Source: Marinibaculum pumilum (GTDB lineage: Bacteria; Pseudomonadota; Alphaproteobacteria; Ferrovibrionales; Ferrovibrionaceae). Taken from it: a DNA stretch of 64,000 bases. The translations under genes were made by a program, and so were the position numbers. Under the pieces are notes generated by a model. That model was not told the origin of the DNA. It saw only the letters and a list, made by a program, of their open reading frames with translations, and made no database searches. The stretch spans positions 407,047 to 471,046 of the forward strand of contig NZ_JBHRTR010000034.1 of assembly GCF_042646425.1 (NCBI RefSeq), written 5' to 3'. Of this stretch, positions 1-7,781 are shown piece after piece; the stretch's first letter is position 1; each line of letters opens with the position of its first letter.

Positions 1-839
1 TCGATATCGCCGTAAATGAACACGTTCTCGTAGGGCACCAGGACCTTGTCGAAGACCAGGATGGAATCGTTCTCGTCCAGGCGGGAGGAGAGCGGCAGGT
101 CGAACGGCGTGCCCATCACCGCGGCGTTCAGTTCATAGCTGGCGCGCGAGATCAGCTTCACGCCGGGGCTGTCCATCGGCGCGGTGAAGACCAGCGCGAA
201 CTTCGTGTCCTTCACCGGCAGGCCGTAATGGGCGATGAAGTTGTAGTGGGTCAGCGCCGAGCCGGTGGCGACGACCTTCGCGCCGGAGACGATCAGGCCG
301 GCATCGGTCTCCTTCTCCACCTGCATATAGACGTCGCCGGTCTGCTCGATCGGCAGATGGCGGTCGACCGGCGGATGGACGATCGCATGGTTCCAGTAGT
401 CCAGCCGTTCCTGCGCGCGGGCGTACCAGGTGCGGGCATTGTCGGCGAATTCGCCGTAGAAGCCCGCGTTCGCGCCGAGGGTGCCGAGGAACGCGGCCTT
501 GTAATCGGGAGAGCGGCCCATCCAGCCCTGCGACACACGCTGGGTCTCCGCGATCGCATCTCGTCCCTTCACCAGGTCCTCCGCCGTGCGGGAGCCCTTG
601 AAGAAGGGATGCGTCCAGCCGCCGGATCCGGTGTCGGTCGGCACGCCGATCTCGTCCTTCTTCTCGTGCAGCCGGTCGTACCAGCGCGCAACCATGCGGG
701 CGGAATTGCGGAACGCTGGGTGCTGCGTGATGTCTTTCACCCGCTCGCCGTGGATGTAGACCTCGCGCCCGTCCCGCAGGCTGTCCAGAAACTCCGCCCC
801 GGTATAGGGCGCCGTCGCATTCCCTTCGGCGATGCTCAT
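1..839 (-). CDS. HpaB-family 4-hydroxyphenylacetate 3-monooxygenase-type oxygenase (partial, C-terminus off window)
   Basis: This is the oxygenase component of a two-component FADH2-dependent aromatic hydroxylase, which would insert a hydroxyl group ortho to a phenolic OH. Only the first 279 or so of roughly 480-500 residues lie in the window. The protein starts MSIAEGNATAPYTGAEFLDS and contains the family's DGREVYIHGERV start, a WNHAIVHPPVDR segment, and the FALVFTAPMDSPGVKLISR and FDKVLVPYENVFIYGD segments typical of HpaB/PheA/TftD. The ATG has a GGGAGGGAAG ribosome site about seven bases upstream. It runs divergently from an IclR gene. The flavin reductase at 3670 is a candidate electron donor. 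The exact phenolic substrate cannot be read from sequence; 4-hydroxyphenylacetate or a hydroxyquinol precursor are both possible. Confidence 0.88.
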   Translation of the reverse strand, partial: MSIAEGNATAPYTGAEFLDSLRDGREVYIHGERVKDITQHPAFRNSARMVARWYDRLHEKKDEIGVPTDTGSGGWTHPFFKGSRTAEDLVKGRDAIAETQRVSQGWMGRSPDYKAAFLGTLGANAGFYGEFADNARTWYARAQERLDYWNHAIVHPPVDRHLPIEQTGDVYMQVEKETDAGLIVSGAKVVATGSALTHYNFIAHYGLPVKDTKFALVFTAPMDSPGVKLISRASYELNAAVMGTPFDLPLSSRLDENDSILVFDKVLVPYENVFIYGDI

Positions 840-924
840 CTGTTTGCTTCCCTCCCTGATTGCCCCGCCATGTCTGCCGGGGTTCGCTGTCATCGGAGCG
901 TGCCGGGGGATCGGCAAATCCGGA

Positions 925-967
925 AGGTATGTCATCATACCTGCCTTGTTTCCGGTATTATCGGAAA
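925..967. promoter_or_regulatory. Two inverted repeats in the monooxygenase/IclR intergenic region (candidate IclR operators)
   Basis: The first repeat is AGGTATG-TCAT-CATACCT at 925-942, a perfect 7-bp arm palindrome. The second is TTTCCG-N7-CGGAAA at 949-967. They lie 24-66 bases upstream of the IclR start, between divergent genes, which is where an autoregulating IclR protein would bind. Assignment to IclR is inference from position. Confidence 0.5.
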
Positions 968-990
968 GCTGACGATGCGAGGGAGGTCCG

Positions 991-1737
991 ATGCAGACGA
1001 TCAGGAAGATCGGCGCCGTGCTGCGTTGCTTTTCCGCGGAGCGTCCGGAACGGCGGGTGTCGGAGCTGGCCCGGGAACTCGGCTATTCCGTGTCCGGGGC
1101 GCATGACCTGGTGGCGGGCCTGGCGCGGATCGGGCTGCTGGCGAAGGTTTCGCCGGGGCAGTACCGGCTGGGGCCGCTGGTTGCGTCGCTGAACCGGGTG
1201 CTGGAGGAATCCTCGCCCCTGGTGGAGGCGGCCCGTCCCGTCCTCAACGCCCTGCGCGAGGAATATGGCGAGACGCTCCACCTGACCCAGCACGACCATG
1301 ATGCCCTGCTGATCGTCAGCCAGCGCGAGGGCACCCGCGCGGTGCGGGTCGCCTCGACCTTCCTGAGCGGCCAGGTGCCCCTGCATGCCTGTGCGCCGGG
1401 CTGGCTGCATCTTTCGACCGAAAACGAGCGGGTGCTGCACGATTATGTCGCGCTGCGCAGCGGGCGGCCCGGCGGCATCGTCGATCCGGCCGGCTTCCTG
1501 GAGCGGATCCAGGCTCTGAAAGGGGCTGCAGACGTGGCCGATGATGGCGGCTACGACAAGAACATCAGCTGCTGCGCCGCCTGGATCCGGGACCATACCG
1601 GACGGCCGGTCGCCGTGCTGAGCCTGTCGATCCCGCGCAGCCGCTTTGCCGACCAGCCCCGCGCCTTCCGCGCCATCACGCGCGAGGCGGCGGGACGGAT
1701 CTCCGGGCGGCTGGGCCTCGCCGACCTGCCCGCCTGA
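991..1737 (+). CDS. IclR-family transcriptional regulator
   Basis: A 248-residue DNA-binding regulator. An N-terminal winged helix-turn-helix (residues about 1-60, with the VSELARELGYSVSGAHDLVAGL recognition region) is followed by an IclR effector domain (about 75-245). The tail of the effector domain shows the family pattern INISCCAAWIRDHTGRPVAVLSLSIP-like: here KNISCCAAWIRD then GRPVAVLSLSIP. It lies divergent from the HpaB-type oxygenase, so the likely role is control of that aromatic hydroxylase in response to a pathway aromatic acid. The palindromes at 925-967 are candidate binding sites. The ATG follows a GAGGGAGG ribosome site. Confidence 0.9.
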   Translation: MQTIRKIGAVLRCFSAERPERRVSELARELGYSVSGAHDLVAGLARIGLLAKVSPGQYRLGPLVASLNRVLEESSPLVEAARPVLNALREEYGETLHLTQHDHDALLIVSQREGTRAVRVASTFLSGQVPLHACAPGWLHLSTENERVLHDYVALRSGRPGGIVDPAGFLERIQALKGAADVADDGGYDKNISCCAAWIRDHTGRPVAVLSLSIPRSRFADQPRAFRAITREAAGRISGRLGLADLPA

Positions 1738-1759
1738 CGCGGCCGCCCGGGCGGCATGC

Positions 1760-1804
1760 CCTCTGGCAGCACGTCCTCTGGCAGCACGTCCTCTGGCAGC
1801 ATGC
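1760..1804. repeat. Three tandem 15-bp repeats between convergent genes
   Basis: Units of CCTCTGGCAGCACGT at 1760-1774, 1775-1789 and 1790-1804; the last has two changed bases. They fill most of the 69-base gap between the IclR stop and the LysR stop. No hairpin or T-run typical of a terminator is seen. Confidence 0.85.
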
Positions 1805-1806
1805 CC

Positions 1807-2712
1807 TCAGGCCGGGAGCAGCATTTCCGGGCTGCGGCTTTCCTGCCGGCACAGGTCGAGGAACTGCCGCACCTGCGGCCCGCGATTGTCCAGCCGGACG
1901 CCGACCGACAGGGCGACCTCCGGATTGCGGCCGGAATAGGCGCAGAGTGTCACCTCCGGCGGGCAGATATCCGCGGCGGATGACGGGACCAGGGTCACCC
2001 CCGCGCCCAGAGCGACCAGCCCGAGGGCTGCACGAAGGTCCGGCGCGGGCATGCATTGCGCCGGCTGATAGCCTTCCGACCGGCACAACGCCAGGATCGG
2101 GTCGGGCGCCGGTCCCGCGGCAGGCGGCAGGTAGGTGACCAGTGGCCAGTCCGACAGCAGGGCCAGCGAGGCCAGATGGCGCTCCTGGCCGATGAAATGG
2201 CGCGGGACGGCCGCCACCAGCGGCTCCTTGCACAGCCGTTCGGTGCGGAACGCCTCGTCGCTGAGGCTCTGGCGGCTGACCGCCAGGTCGATCTCACCCT
2301 GGATCAGCGCCCGCGACAGGGCGCCCGCACCGTAATGGGCGAGGGCCAGGTCGACATCCGGAAAGCGGCTGCGATAGGCCTGGGTCAGGGCCGGCAGCGG
2401 GCCGAAGGCGGCGCAGTCGGTAAAGCCGATGCGCAGACGCCCGGCATGGCCGCTGCCGATCGCCCGGGTCTGCGCCACCGCCTCGTCGAGCTGCTCCAGC
2501 AGCCGGCGCGTATGGTCGCGCAGCACCGACCCGGCCTGGGTCAGGCGGATCTGGCTGCGGCTGCGGTCGAACAGCTCCACGCCGATCTCCGTCTCCAGCT
2601 GTGCGACCTGGCGGGAGAGCGGTGGCTGGGCAATGTCGAGCCGGGCCGCTGCACGGCCGAAATGCAGTTCCTCGGCCACCGCCAGAAAGTATCTGAGCCG
2701 CCGTATCTCCAT
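1807..2712 (-). CDS. LysR-family transcriptional regulator
   Basis: A 301-residue LysR-type regulator. The start chosen is the ATG at 2712 (MEIRRLRYFLAVAEELHFGR), the canonical LTTR beginning; the reading frame stays open further upstream but that part is intergenic. The N-terminal winged HTH (residues 1-60, with AAARLDIAQPPLSRQVAQLE) resembles the BenM/CatM class regulators of aromatic degradation, followed by a periplasmic-binding-like effector domain (about 90-295). It faces the intradiol dioxygenase gene, with a T-N11-A palindrome between them, so it very probably controls that gene and itself. The inducer is likely a ring-cleavage product such as a muconate; that is inference from family behaviour. 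Confidence 0.92.
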   Translation of the reverse strand: MEIRRLRYFLAVAEELHFGRAAARLDIAQPPLSRQVAQLETEIGVELFDRSRSQIRLTQAGSVLRDHTRRLLEQLDEAVAQTRAIGSGHAGRLRIGFTDCAAFGPLPALTQAYRSRFPDVDLALAHYGAGALSRALIQGEIDLAVSRQSLSDEAFRTERLCKEPLVAAVPRHFIGQERHLASLALLSDWPLVTYLPPAAGPAPDPILALCRSEGYQPAQCMPAPDLRAALGLVALGAGVTLVPSSAADICPPEVTLCAYSGRNPEVALSVGVRLDNRGPQVRQFLDLCRQESRSPEMLLPA

Positions 2713-2804
2713 TGCACCGCCCGCCGGACACCGGAAGTGAAACATCCTGGTCATTGTGCATAGGGTCGGCGTCACCGGCCTGTCAAACAGCAGGTGAGAC
2801 GCGC

Positions 2805-2827
2805 ATTGATACCTTGTAAGTATTAAT
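2805..2827. promoter_or_regulatory. LysR T-N11-A palindrome
   Basis: ATTGATAC-N7-GTATTAAT, with seven of eight arm positions matching and the T2810-N11-A2822 spacing typical of LysR recognition sites. It lies 79 bases before the dioxygenase start and 93 bases before the divergent LysR start. It is AT-rich against a GC-rich background. Confidence 0.7.
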
Positions 2828-2905
2828 GGGCGCTTCAGATGACAATTCCAGCATGAGCGCGTTCGCGACATAAGAAGCTCAACCAAGGCCGGGGAGGACC
2901 GCAGG

Positions 2906-3658
2906 ATGAGCAAGAATCGGGTGGACGAGGTCGTCTACGACATCGTGAAGGCAGTACGGGAGGTGATGGCAAGGCACGACGTGACCTACGAGGAATACCG
3001 CAGCGCCGTCGGCTTCCTGATGGGATACGCCGATGCCGCGCCGTTCGAGATCCCGTTGAGCTGCGACCTGTGGTTCAACGCGACGGTCCATGACATCGAG
3101 ATGAAGTCCCGCCAGGGTTCCACCACCGCGCTCGAGGGCCCGTACTTCAAGGAGGAGGTGCCGCTGGTCAGGGACTCGCTGAAAGTGCTCGAAGGGCAGG
3201 GCGAGCCGATGATCATCCGCGGCAAGGTTACCGACCTGCAGGGCCGCCCGGTGGAGGGGGCGGAACTGTACATCTGGCATTCCGACCCGGACGGCTTCTA
3301 CAGCGGCTTCTGCGATTATATGGAGGATCTGGCCTACTATCGCGGCCGGCTGAAGATCGGCGCCGACGGAACCTATGCGGTGCGGACCTCGGTTCCTGCG
3401 CCTTACACCATTCCTCACGACGGGCCGACCGGCCGCCTGCTGGAGATGATGGGGCGCCATCCCTGGCGGCCCGCACATGTGCATTTCCGCGTCCGCGCGA
3501 AGGGCTTCCTGGAGCATATCACCCAGGCCTATTTCGACGGCGGCGACTATGTCGACAGCGACTGCGTCGAAGGGGTGCGTCCGCCGCTGATCCACGCACT
3601 GGGCAACGAGCAGGGCGTGCGCGTCCTGCAGAAGGATTTCGTTCTGGACCCGCGCTGA
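2906..3658 (+). CDS. Intradiol ring-cleavage dioxygenase (catechol/hydroxyquinol 1,2-dioxygenase type)
   Basis: A non-haem Fe(III) dioxygenase predicted to open a catechol or hydroxyquinol ring between the two hydroxyls, giving a cis,cis-muconate or maleylacetate-type product. The four expected iron ligands are visible: Tyr132 (DGFYSGF), Tyr167 (PAPYTIPHDGP), His191 and His193 (RPAHVHFRV). An N-terminal helical linker domain (about 5-75) precedes the catalytic beta-sandwich. At 250 residues it is shorter than most catechol or hydroxyquinol enzymes (about 280-310). The start has a GGGGAGG ribosome site. It heads an apparent operon with the flavin reductase and cycloisomerase genes and faces a LysR regulator. 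Substrate preference is not decidable from sequence. Confidence 0.9.
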   Translation: MSKNRVDEVVYDIVKAVREVMARHDVTYEEYRSAVGFLMGYADAAPFEIPLSCDLWFNATVHDIEMKSRQGSTTALEGPYFKEEVPLVRDSLKVLEGQGEPMIIRGKVTDLQGRPVEGAELYIWHSDPDGFYSGFCDYMEDLAYYRGRLKIGADGTYAVRTSVPAPYTIPHDGPTGRLLEMMGRHPWRPAHVHFRVRAKGFLEHITQAYFDGGDYVDSDCVEGVRPPLIHALGNEQGVRVLQKDFVLDPR

Positions 3659-3669
3659 AGGCTCGGCGG

Positions 3670-4284
3670 ATGTTCTACATTCCGGGAGAACCGCACGGCC
3701 TGCCGCACGACCCGCTGATCGCCTGCGTCGTGCCGCGGCCGATCGGCTGGATCTCGACGATCGACCGGAACGGCAATGCCAACCTCGCGCCGTTCAGCCT
3801 CTTCAACCTCGTCCGCTACGACCCGCCGGCGGTGATGTTTTGCGCCAACGGCCCGCATCTGGACGGCGGCCCGAAGGACAGTGCGCGCAACGCCGTGGAG
3901 ACGGGCGAGTTCGTCTACAACATGGCGACCCACGCGATGCGCGATCCGTGCAACGAAAGCTCCGCCTTCCTGGACCGCGGGGTGGACGAGTTCGGTCATG
4001 CCGGGCTGACGAAGCTGCCGTCGCGGCTGGTCCGTCCGCCGCGCGTCGCGGGGAGTCCCGTCCAGTTCGAATGCCGCACCGTCCTGCAGGTGTCGCTGCC
4101 GGGCGGTCCGTCGAACGCGGTCATCTTCGGGTCGGTGGTGGGCGTCCATATCGCCGACGACGCGCTGACGGACGGTCTGCTCGACTATGACCGGATCCTG
4201 CCGCTGGCGCGGATGGGCTATCTGGATTTCGCGGTCTCGCGCCCGGCCTTTCCGATGCCGCGCATCGGTTCGGCACGGACATGA
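3670..4284 (+). CDS. Flavin reductase-like FMN-binding split-barrel protein
   Basis: A 204-residue protein of the DIM6/NTAB flavin reductase family, which uses NAD(P)H to reduce FMN or FAD. The family patterns seen are the start HDPLIACVVPRPIGWIST, the NLAPFSLFNLVRYDPPAVMF stretch, and the TGEFVYNMAT helix region. It begins 11 bases after the dioxygenase and overlaps the next gene by four bases (ATGA), so it is co-transcribed. It could supply reduced flavin to the HpaB-type oxygenase at the left edge, although some members of this family act as oxidoreductases in their own right. Confidence 0.85.
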   Translation: MFYIPGEPHGLPHDPLIACVVPRPIGWISTIDRNGNANLAPFSLFNLVRYDPPAVMFCANGPHLDGGPKDSARNAVETGEFVYNMATHAMRDPCNESSAFLDRGVDEFGHAGLTKLPSRLVRPPRVAGSPVQFECRTVLQVSLPGGPSNAVIFGSVVGVHIADDALTDGLLDYDRILPLARMGYLDFAVSRPAFPMPRIGSART

Positions 4285-5444
4285 GTGCAACCGGACCCGC
4301 CGCCCGGCAGGCCCCCGTCGCGCGCGCACTGGCCGACAGGATCCGGTCCGTGGAGACCTGGATCCTCGACATTCCGGCCACCCGCAGCCACGTCCATTCC
4401 GGCGCCACGGTCAGCACGCAGAGCTACCTCCTGGTCCGGATCACCAGCGACGGCGGGGCTGTCGGCCATGGTGAGGTGGCCACTGCCGGCGGCCCGTGGT
4501 GGAGCGGCGACAGCATCGAATCCGTCAAGGCGACGATCGACGGCTATCTGGCGCCGCTGCTCTGCGGCCGCGCGGTGGCGGGCCTGGCGACGATGATGGC
4601 GGCCATGGACCGCAAGGCGCATGGCAATGCCTTCGCCAAGGCGGGGATCGAGATGGCGTTGCTGGATCTCTGGGCCCGCCTGCTGGACCTGCCGGTCCAT
4701 GTCCTTCTGGGCGGCGCCCAGGCGGACGCCTTCGCGTTGTCCTGGCCGCTGGGCGCGACGGAGGCCGCCGCCGACCTCGACGAGGCTGAGGCACGCCTTG
4801 CCGAGGGGATCACCCGTTTCAAGGTCAAGATGGGCGGGCGGGCAGAGGCCGATGACCTGCCTCGCGCCCTGGCGATCGCCAGGGCGGTCGCGGGCCGGGC
4901 GGAGCTGCGCATCGACCTGAATGGCGCCTGGAGCGAGCTTCAGGCCCAGCGCAGCTTCGCCGCGCTGGCGGATGCGGGCTACCGGCTCTGCGAACAGCCG
5001 CTGCCACGGCATGAACTGGCCGGGCATGCGCGGTTGGGGCGGCGGTTCCCGATCACCCTGATGGCGGACGAAAGCCTGTCCGACACCCGCAGCCTGCTGG
5101 CCATCGAGGGGACCGATGCCTTCAGCGCCCTCGCCCTGAAACCCCTGAAATCCGGTGGGCTGCTGGCGACCCTGCGTCTCGCGCGGCTGGCGCAGGATCT
5201 GGGCTATTCGCTGTTCGGCGGCTGCTTCCTGGAAACCTCGCTCGGCACCGCCGCCTGCTTGCACTTGGGGGCGGCAATCGGAACACTGGAACTGGGCTGC
5301 GAATGGATGGGGCCGCGCCTGCTGCGCGCCGATATCGTAACCGAACCCGTCCGCTACGACCGCGGCCTGGCCTGCCTGCCGGCGGGCCCGGGATATGGGG
5401 TGGAGATCGACGATACCGCAATCCGACGTTTCGCACGGCGCTGA
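4281..5444 (+). CDS. Mandelate racemase/muconate lactonizing enzyme family protein (muconate cycloisomerase-like)
   Basis: A 387-residue enolase-superfamily enzyme. N-terminal capping domain (about 20-140) and a TIM barrel. The expected catalytic set is present: K181-x-K183 (FKVKMGG), metal ligands Asp212 (RIDLNGAW), Glu238 (LCEQPLP) and Asp263 (MADESL), and Lys287 (ALKPLKSGG) exactly 24 residues after Asp263, as in muconate lactonizing enzymes. Placed just after an intradiol dioxygenase, it would convert cis,cis-muconate to muconolactone. The family also contains dipeptide epimerases and sugar-acid dehydratases, but the context favours muconate. Translationally coupled to the flavin reductase by ATGA. 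Confidence 0.85.
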   Translation: MSATGPAARQAPVARALADRIRSVETWILDIPATRSHVHSGATVSTQSYLLVRITSDGGAVGHGEVATAGGPWWSGDSIESVKATIDGYLAPLLCGRAVAGLATMMAAMDRKAHGNAFAKAGIEMALLDLWARLLDLPVHVLLGGAQADAFALSWPLGATEAAADLDEAEARLAEGITRFKVKMGGRAEADDLPRALAIARAVAGRAELRIDLNGAWSELQAQRSFAALADAGYRLCEQPLPRHELAGHARLGRRFPITLMADESLSDTRSLLAIEGTDAFSALALKPLKSGGLLATLRLARLAQDLGYSLFGGCFLETSLGTAACLHLGAAIGTLELGCEWMGPRLLRADIVTEPVRYDRGLACLPAGPGYGVEIDDTAIRRFARR

Positions 5445-6375
5445 CCTGTCCCGAACCCTGGCGGCCCTGCCGCCGGGTGTCGATCTCCGTCTGCTTCGCT
5501 ATTTCGTCATGGTGGCGGAGACCCTGAACTTCCGGGTCGCCGCGGAACGGCTGAACATGTCGCAGCCGCCGCTGTCGCGCGCGATCCAGGAACTGGAACT
5601 GCGCCTCGGTGTCGTGCTGTTTCAGCGCGACCGCCGCAACGTCGCGCTCAGCCGTGCCGGCGCGCAGTTCCTGTCCGACGTTCGTGGCGTGCTGGCCGAC
5701 ATGGAAAAGGCGGTGGAGCGGGTCCGCCTCGCCGAGCGTGGTCTGAAAGGTCAGATCAACATCGGCTATTTCGGATCGCTGATCTACAGCTTCATTCCCT
5801 GGCTTCTTGCCGCGTACCAGGAACTCTATCCGCTGGTCGAACCGCGGCTCTTCAACCTGCCGAAGGACCAGCAGGTCGGGGCGATGCTGGAGGGCCGGAT
5901 CGACGTCGGCTTCGCCCGGCAATACCCGGTGCGGTCGGGACTGACCTCTGAGGCGCTGGTCGACGAGAACCTTGTGCTTGCGACCCCGACGGGCCGTGCG
6001 CTTGCAGGGCGGAACCTCGTCTCACTGGCGGACCTGGACGGCGAACCGATGGTGGTCTTTCCGCGACTGCCGCGGCCCAGCTTCGCCGACAGCGTCCTCG
6101 CCATGATTGCCGCTGCTGGCGCGGTGCCCGCCGCGGTCACCGAGATGGACGATGCGGCCGGCTGCCTGGCCATGGTCTCGGCCGGGCGGGGCAGCGCGGT
6201 GATGCCCGCCAGCATGCGGATGTTCCACAGCCCGGCGACGGTCTTCGTCCCCTTCGCCGCGCCGGTGCCGACCAGCCCCCTGGCCTGCCTCTATCCCGCC
6301 GGCACACTTCCGGTCGTGGTGGAGAACTTCCTGGCCGTGGCGCGCAGCCGGGCCGAGGCCTTCGTCCGGACGTGA
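5395..6375 (+). CDS. LysR-family transcriptional regulator
   Basis: A 326-residue LTTR with the HTH at about residues 30-90 (VDLRLLRYFVMVAETLNFRVAAERLNMSQPPLSR) and an effector-binding domain after about residue 118. The only upstream ATG in frame is at 5395, which makes the gene overlap the cycloisomerase by 50 bases and adds an N-terminal extension of some 29 residues before the usual LTTR start; no ATG, GTG or TTG lies nearer the HTH. This suggests translational coupling to the cycloisomerase or use of a non-standard start. As the third regulator of the aromatic locus it probably senses a pathway intermediate. Confidence 0.87.
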   Translation: MGWRSTIPQSDVSHGADLSRTLAALPPGVDLRLLRYFVMVAETLNFRVAAERLNMSQPPLSRAIQELELRLGVVLFQRDRRNVALSRAGAQFLSDVRGVLADMEKAVERVRLAERGLKGQINIGYFGSLIYSFIPWLLAAYQELYPLVEPRLFNLPKDQQVGAMLEGRIDVGFARQYPVRSGLTSEALVDENLVLATPTGRALAGRNLVSLADLDGEPMVVFPRLPRPSFADSVLAMIAAAGAVPAAVTEMDDAAGCLAMVSAGRGSAVMPASMRMFHSPATVFVPFAAPVPTSPLACLYPAGTLPVVVENFLAVARSRAEAFVRT

Positions 6376-6495
6376 CCGGAGCGGCGGCCGGTCCGTCGCC
6401 GCGTGTCATCTGCCTGCAACCATCCGCCGCGATCATCCGTCGGCGGTGGGGAACTATGGCGCGGCGGCAACGCCCCGCCGCTGAAGGAGGGGCCG

Positions 6496-7764
6496 GTGAC
6501 GGCACGGCGACGCTGCGTTCTGGTGGTCTGCGACGGCCATCGCGACGATCTGGTGCGACCTGAGCTCTGCCCGGCGATCGCCGCCCAGGCGGTGGCCGGC
6601 ACCCGCTTCCTGGCGCATCGGTCGGTCTTTCCCTCCGTTACCCGGGTTTCCGCCGCCAGCATCGCGACCGGTCAGCCGCCGGCGGTGCATGGCCTTCATG
6701 GCAACAGCATGGGCCTGCCGGGCGCGCGGGGCATCGAGATCCGCGATGCCGGCCCGCCGGACTTCGTCGGCGCAATGCGCGCCGCACTGGGGCGGACCCT
6801 GGCCGTGCCGGTGCTGGCACAACGGGCTGCGTCGCTGGGGCGGAGCATCCATGTCTCCAACGTCTCGCCGGGTGCGGCCTATTTCTTCGATCCCGATGGC
6901 CATGGCTCGGTCCACCACCGGGCCGGCTGCTACGGTCCCGGCCTTGCACCGCTGGCGGAAGTGCTGCCGGCCAGCCCCGATGCGGCCGGCGACCGGGCCG
7001 CGACCGAACGCTTCTGCGCCCTGTTGCGCGACGACCCGTCGGCGCCGCTGGTCAGCCTCTGGCTCGCCAATCCCGACAAGGTGATGCATGGCAGCGCGCT
7101 GGGCTCGCCGGCGCACCGGGCGGCGGTGGCGGCGGCTGACGAGTGCGTGGCGATGGTGGCGCAGGCGGTAGCCGAACTGCGCGCGACGGGCGAGGCGGTG
7201 CTGTTCCTGCTTGGCTCAGACCACGGCCATGAAACGGTCCGCCGCGTGATCCCGGTCGAGCGCCTCCTGTGGCAGGCGGGGTTCAAGCCGGAACGCGATG
7301 GCGGCGATCTGCAGGTCGCGCCGCAGGGCGGCAGCGCCCTGATCTATGCGGACCGGAGCGTCCCGGAGGAGCGGCTGGCCGCCGTCGCGCACTGGCTGCG
7401 GGCACAGGACTGGTGCCGCGCGGTTTTCGCCGATGACGATCTCGCGGAGGTCGGCATGGCGCCCGCTGGCGGCCTGCGCCTTGCCGTGGCGATGGCCGGC
7501 GATGACATGCCGAACGCGCATGGCATCCCCGGCCGCTCTGACGTTGCGGTACGGTTCGAGACGGACGAAGAGGTGCCGGGCAAGGGCCAGCATGGCGGGC
7601 TGGGCCGCTACGAGACCCAGCCCTTCCTGATCGCTTCCGGCCCCGGCTTCGGGGCCGGGGAGACCCGGTCGGCGGCGACGTCGCTGCTCGACATCGCGCC
7701 GACCGTGCTGCGGCACCTGGGCCTTCCGCAGGATGGCCTGCCGGGACGGCCCCTGCAGTCCTGA
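6496..7764 (+). CDS. Alkaline-phosphatase-superfamily hydrolase (nucleotide pyrophosphatase/phosphodiesterase type)
   Basis: A 422-residue metal-dependent phosphoesterase. The GTG at 6496 is chosen because a perfect AGGAGG sits five bases upstream. The family pattern is visible: Asp13 (LVVCDGHRDD), the nucleophile region FPSVTRVSAASIATGQPP followed by HG with Thr49 as the likely nucleophile, LANPDKVMH for metal binding, LLGSDHGHE, and a late histidine in KGQHGG. It resembles phosphonoacetate hydrolases and type I phosphodiesterases. Its place at the end of an aromatic-degradation locus is odd and its substrate is unknown. It lacks a clear signal peptide, so it is probably cytoplasmic. Confidence 0.82.
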   Translation: MTARRRCVLVVCDGHRDDLVRPELCPAIAAQAVAGTRFLAHRSVFPSVTRVSAASIATGQPPAVHGLHGNSMGLPGARGIEIRDAGPPDFVGAMRAALGRTLAVPVLAQRAASLGRSIHVSNVSPGAAYFFDPDGHGSVHHRAGCYGPGLAPLAEVLPASPDAAGDRAATERFCALLRDDPSAPLVSLWLANPDKVMHGSALGSPAHRAAVAAADECVAMVAQAVAELRATGEAVLFLLGSDHGHETVRRVIPVERLLWQAGFKPERDGGDLQVAPQGGSALIYADRSVPEERLAAVAHWLRAQDWCRAVFADDDLAEVGMAPAGGLRLAVAMAGDDMPNAHGIPGRSDVAVRFETDEEVPGKGQHGGLGRYETQPFLIASGPGFGAGETRSAATSLLDIAPTVLRHLGLPQDGLPGRPLQS

Positions 7765-7781
7765 GACGGGCAGCGGCGCCG

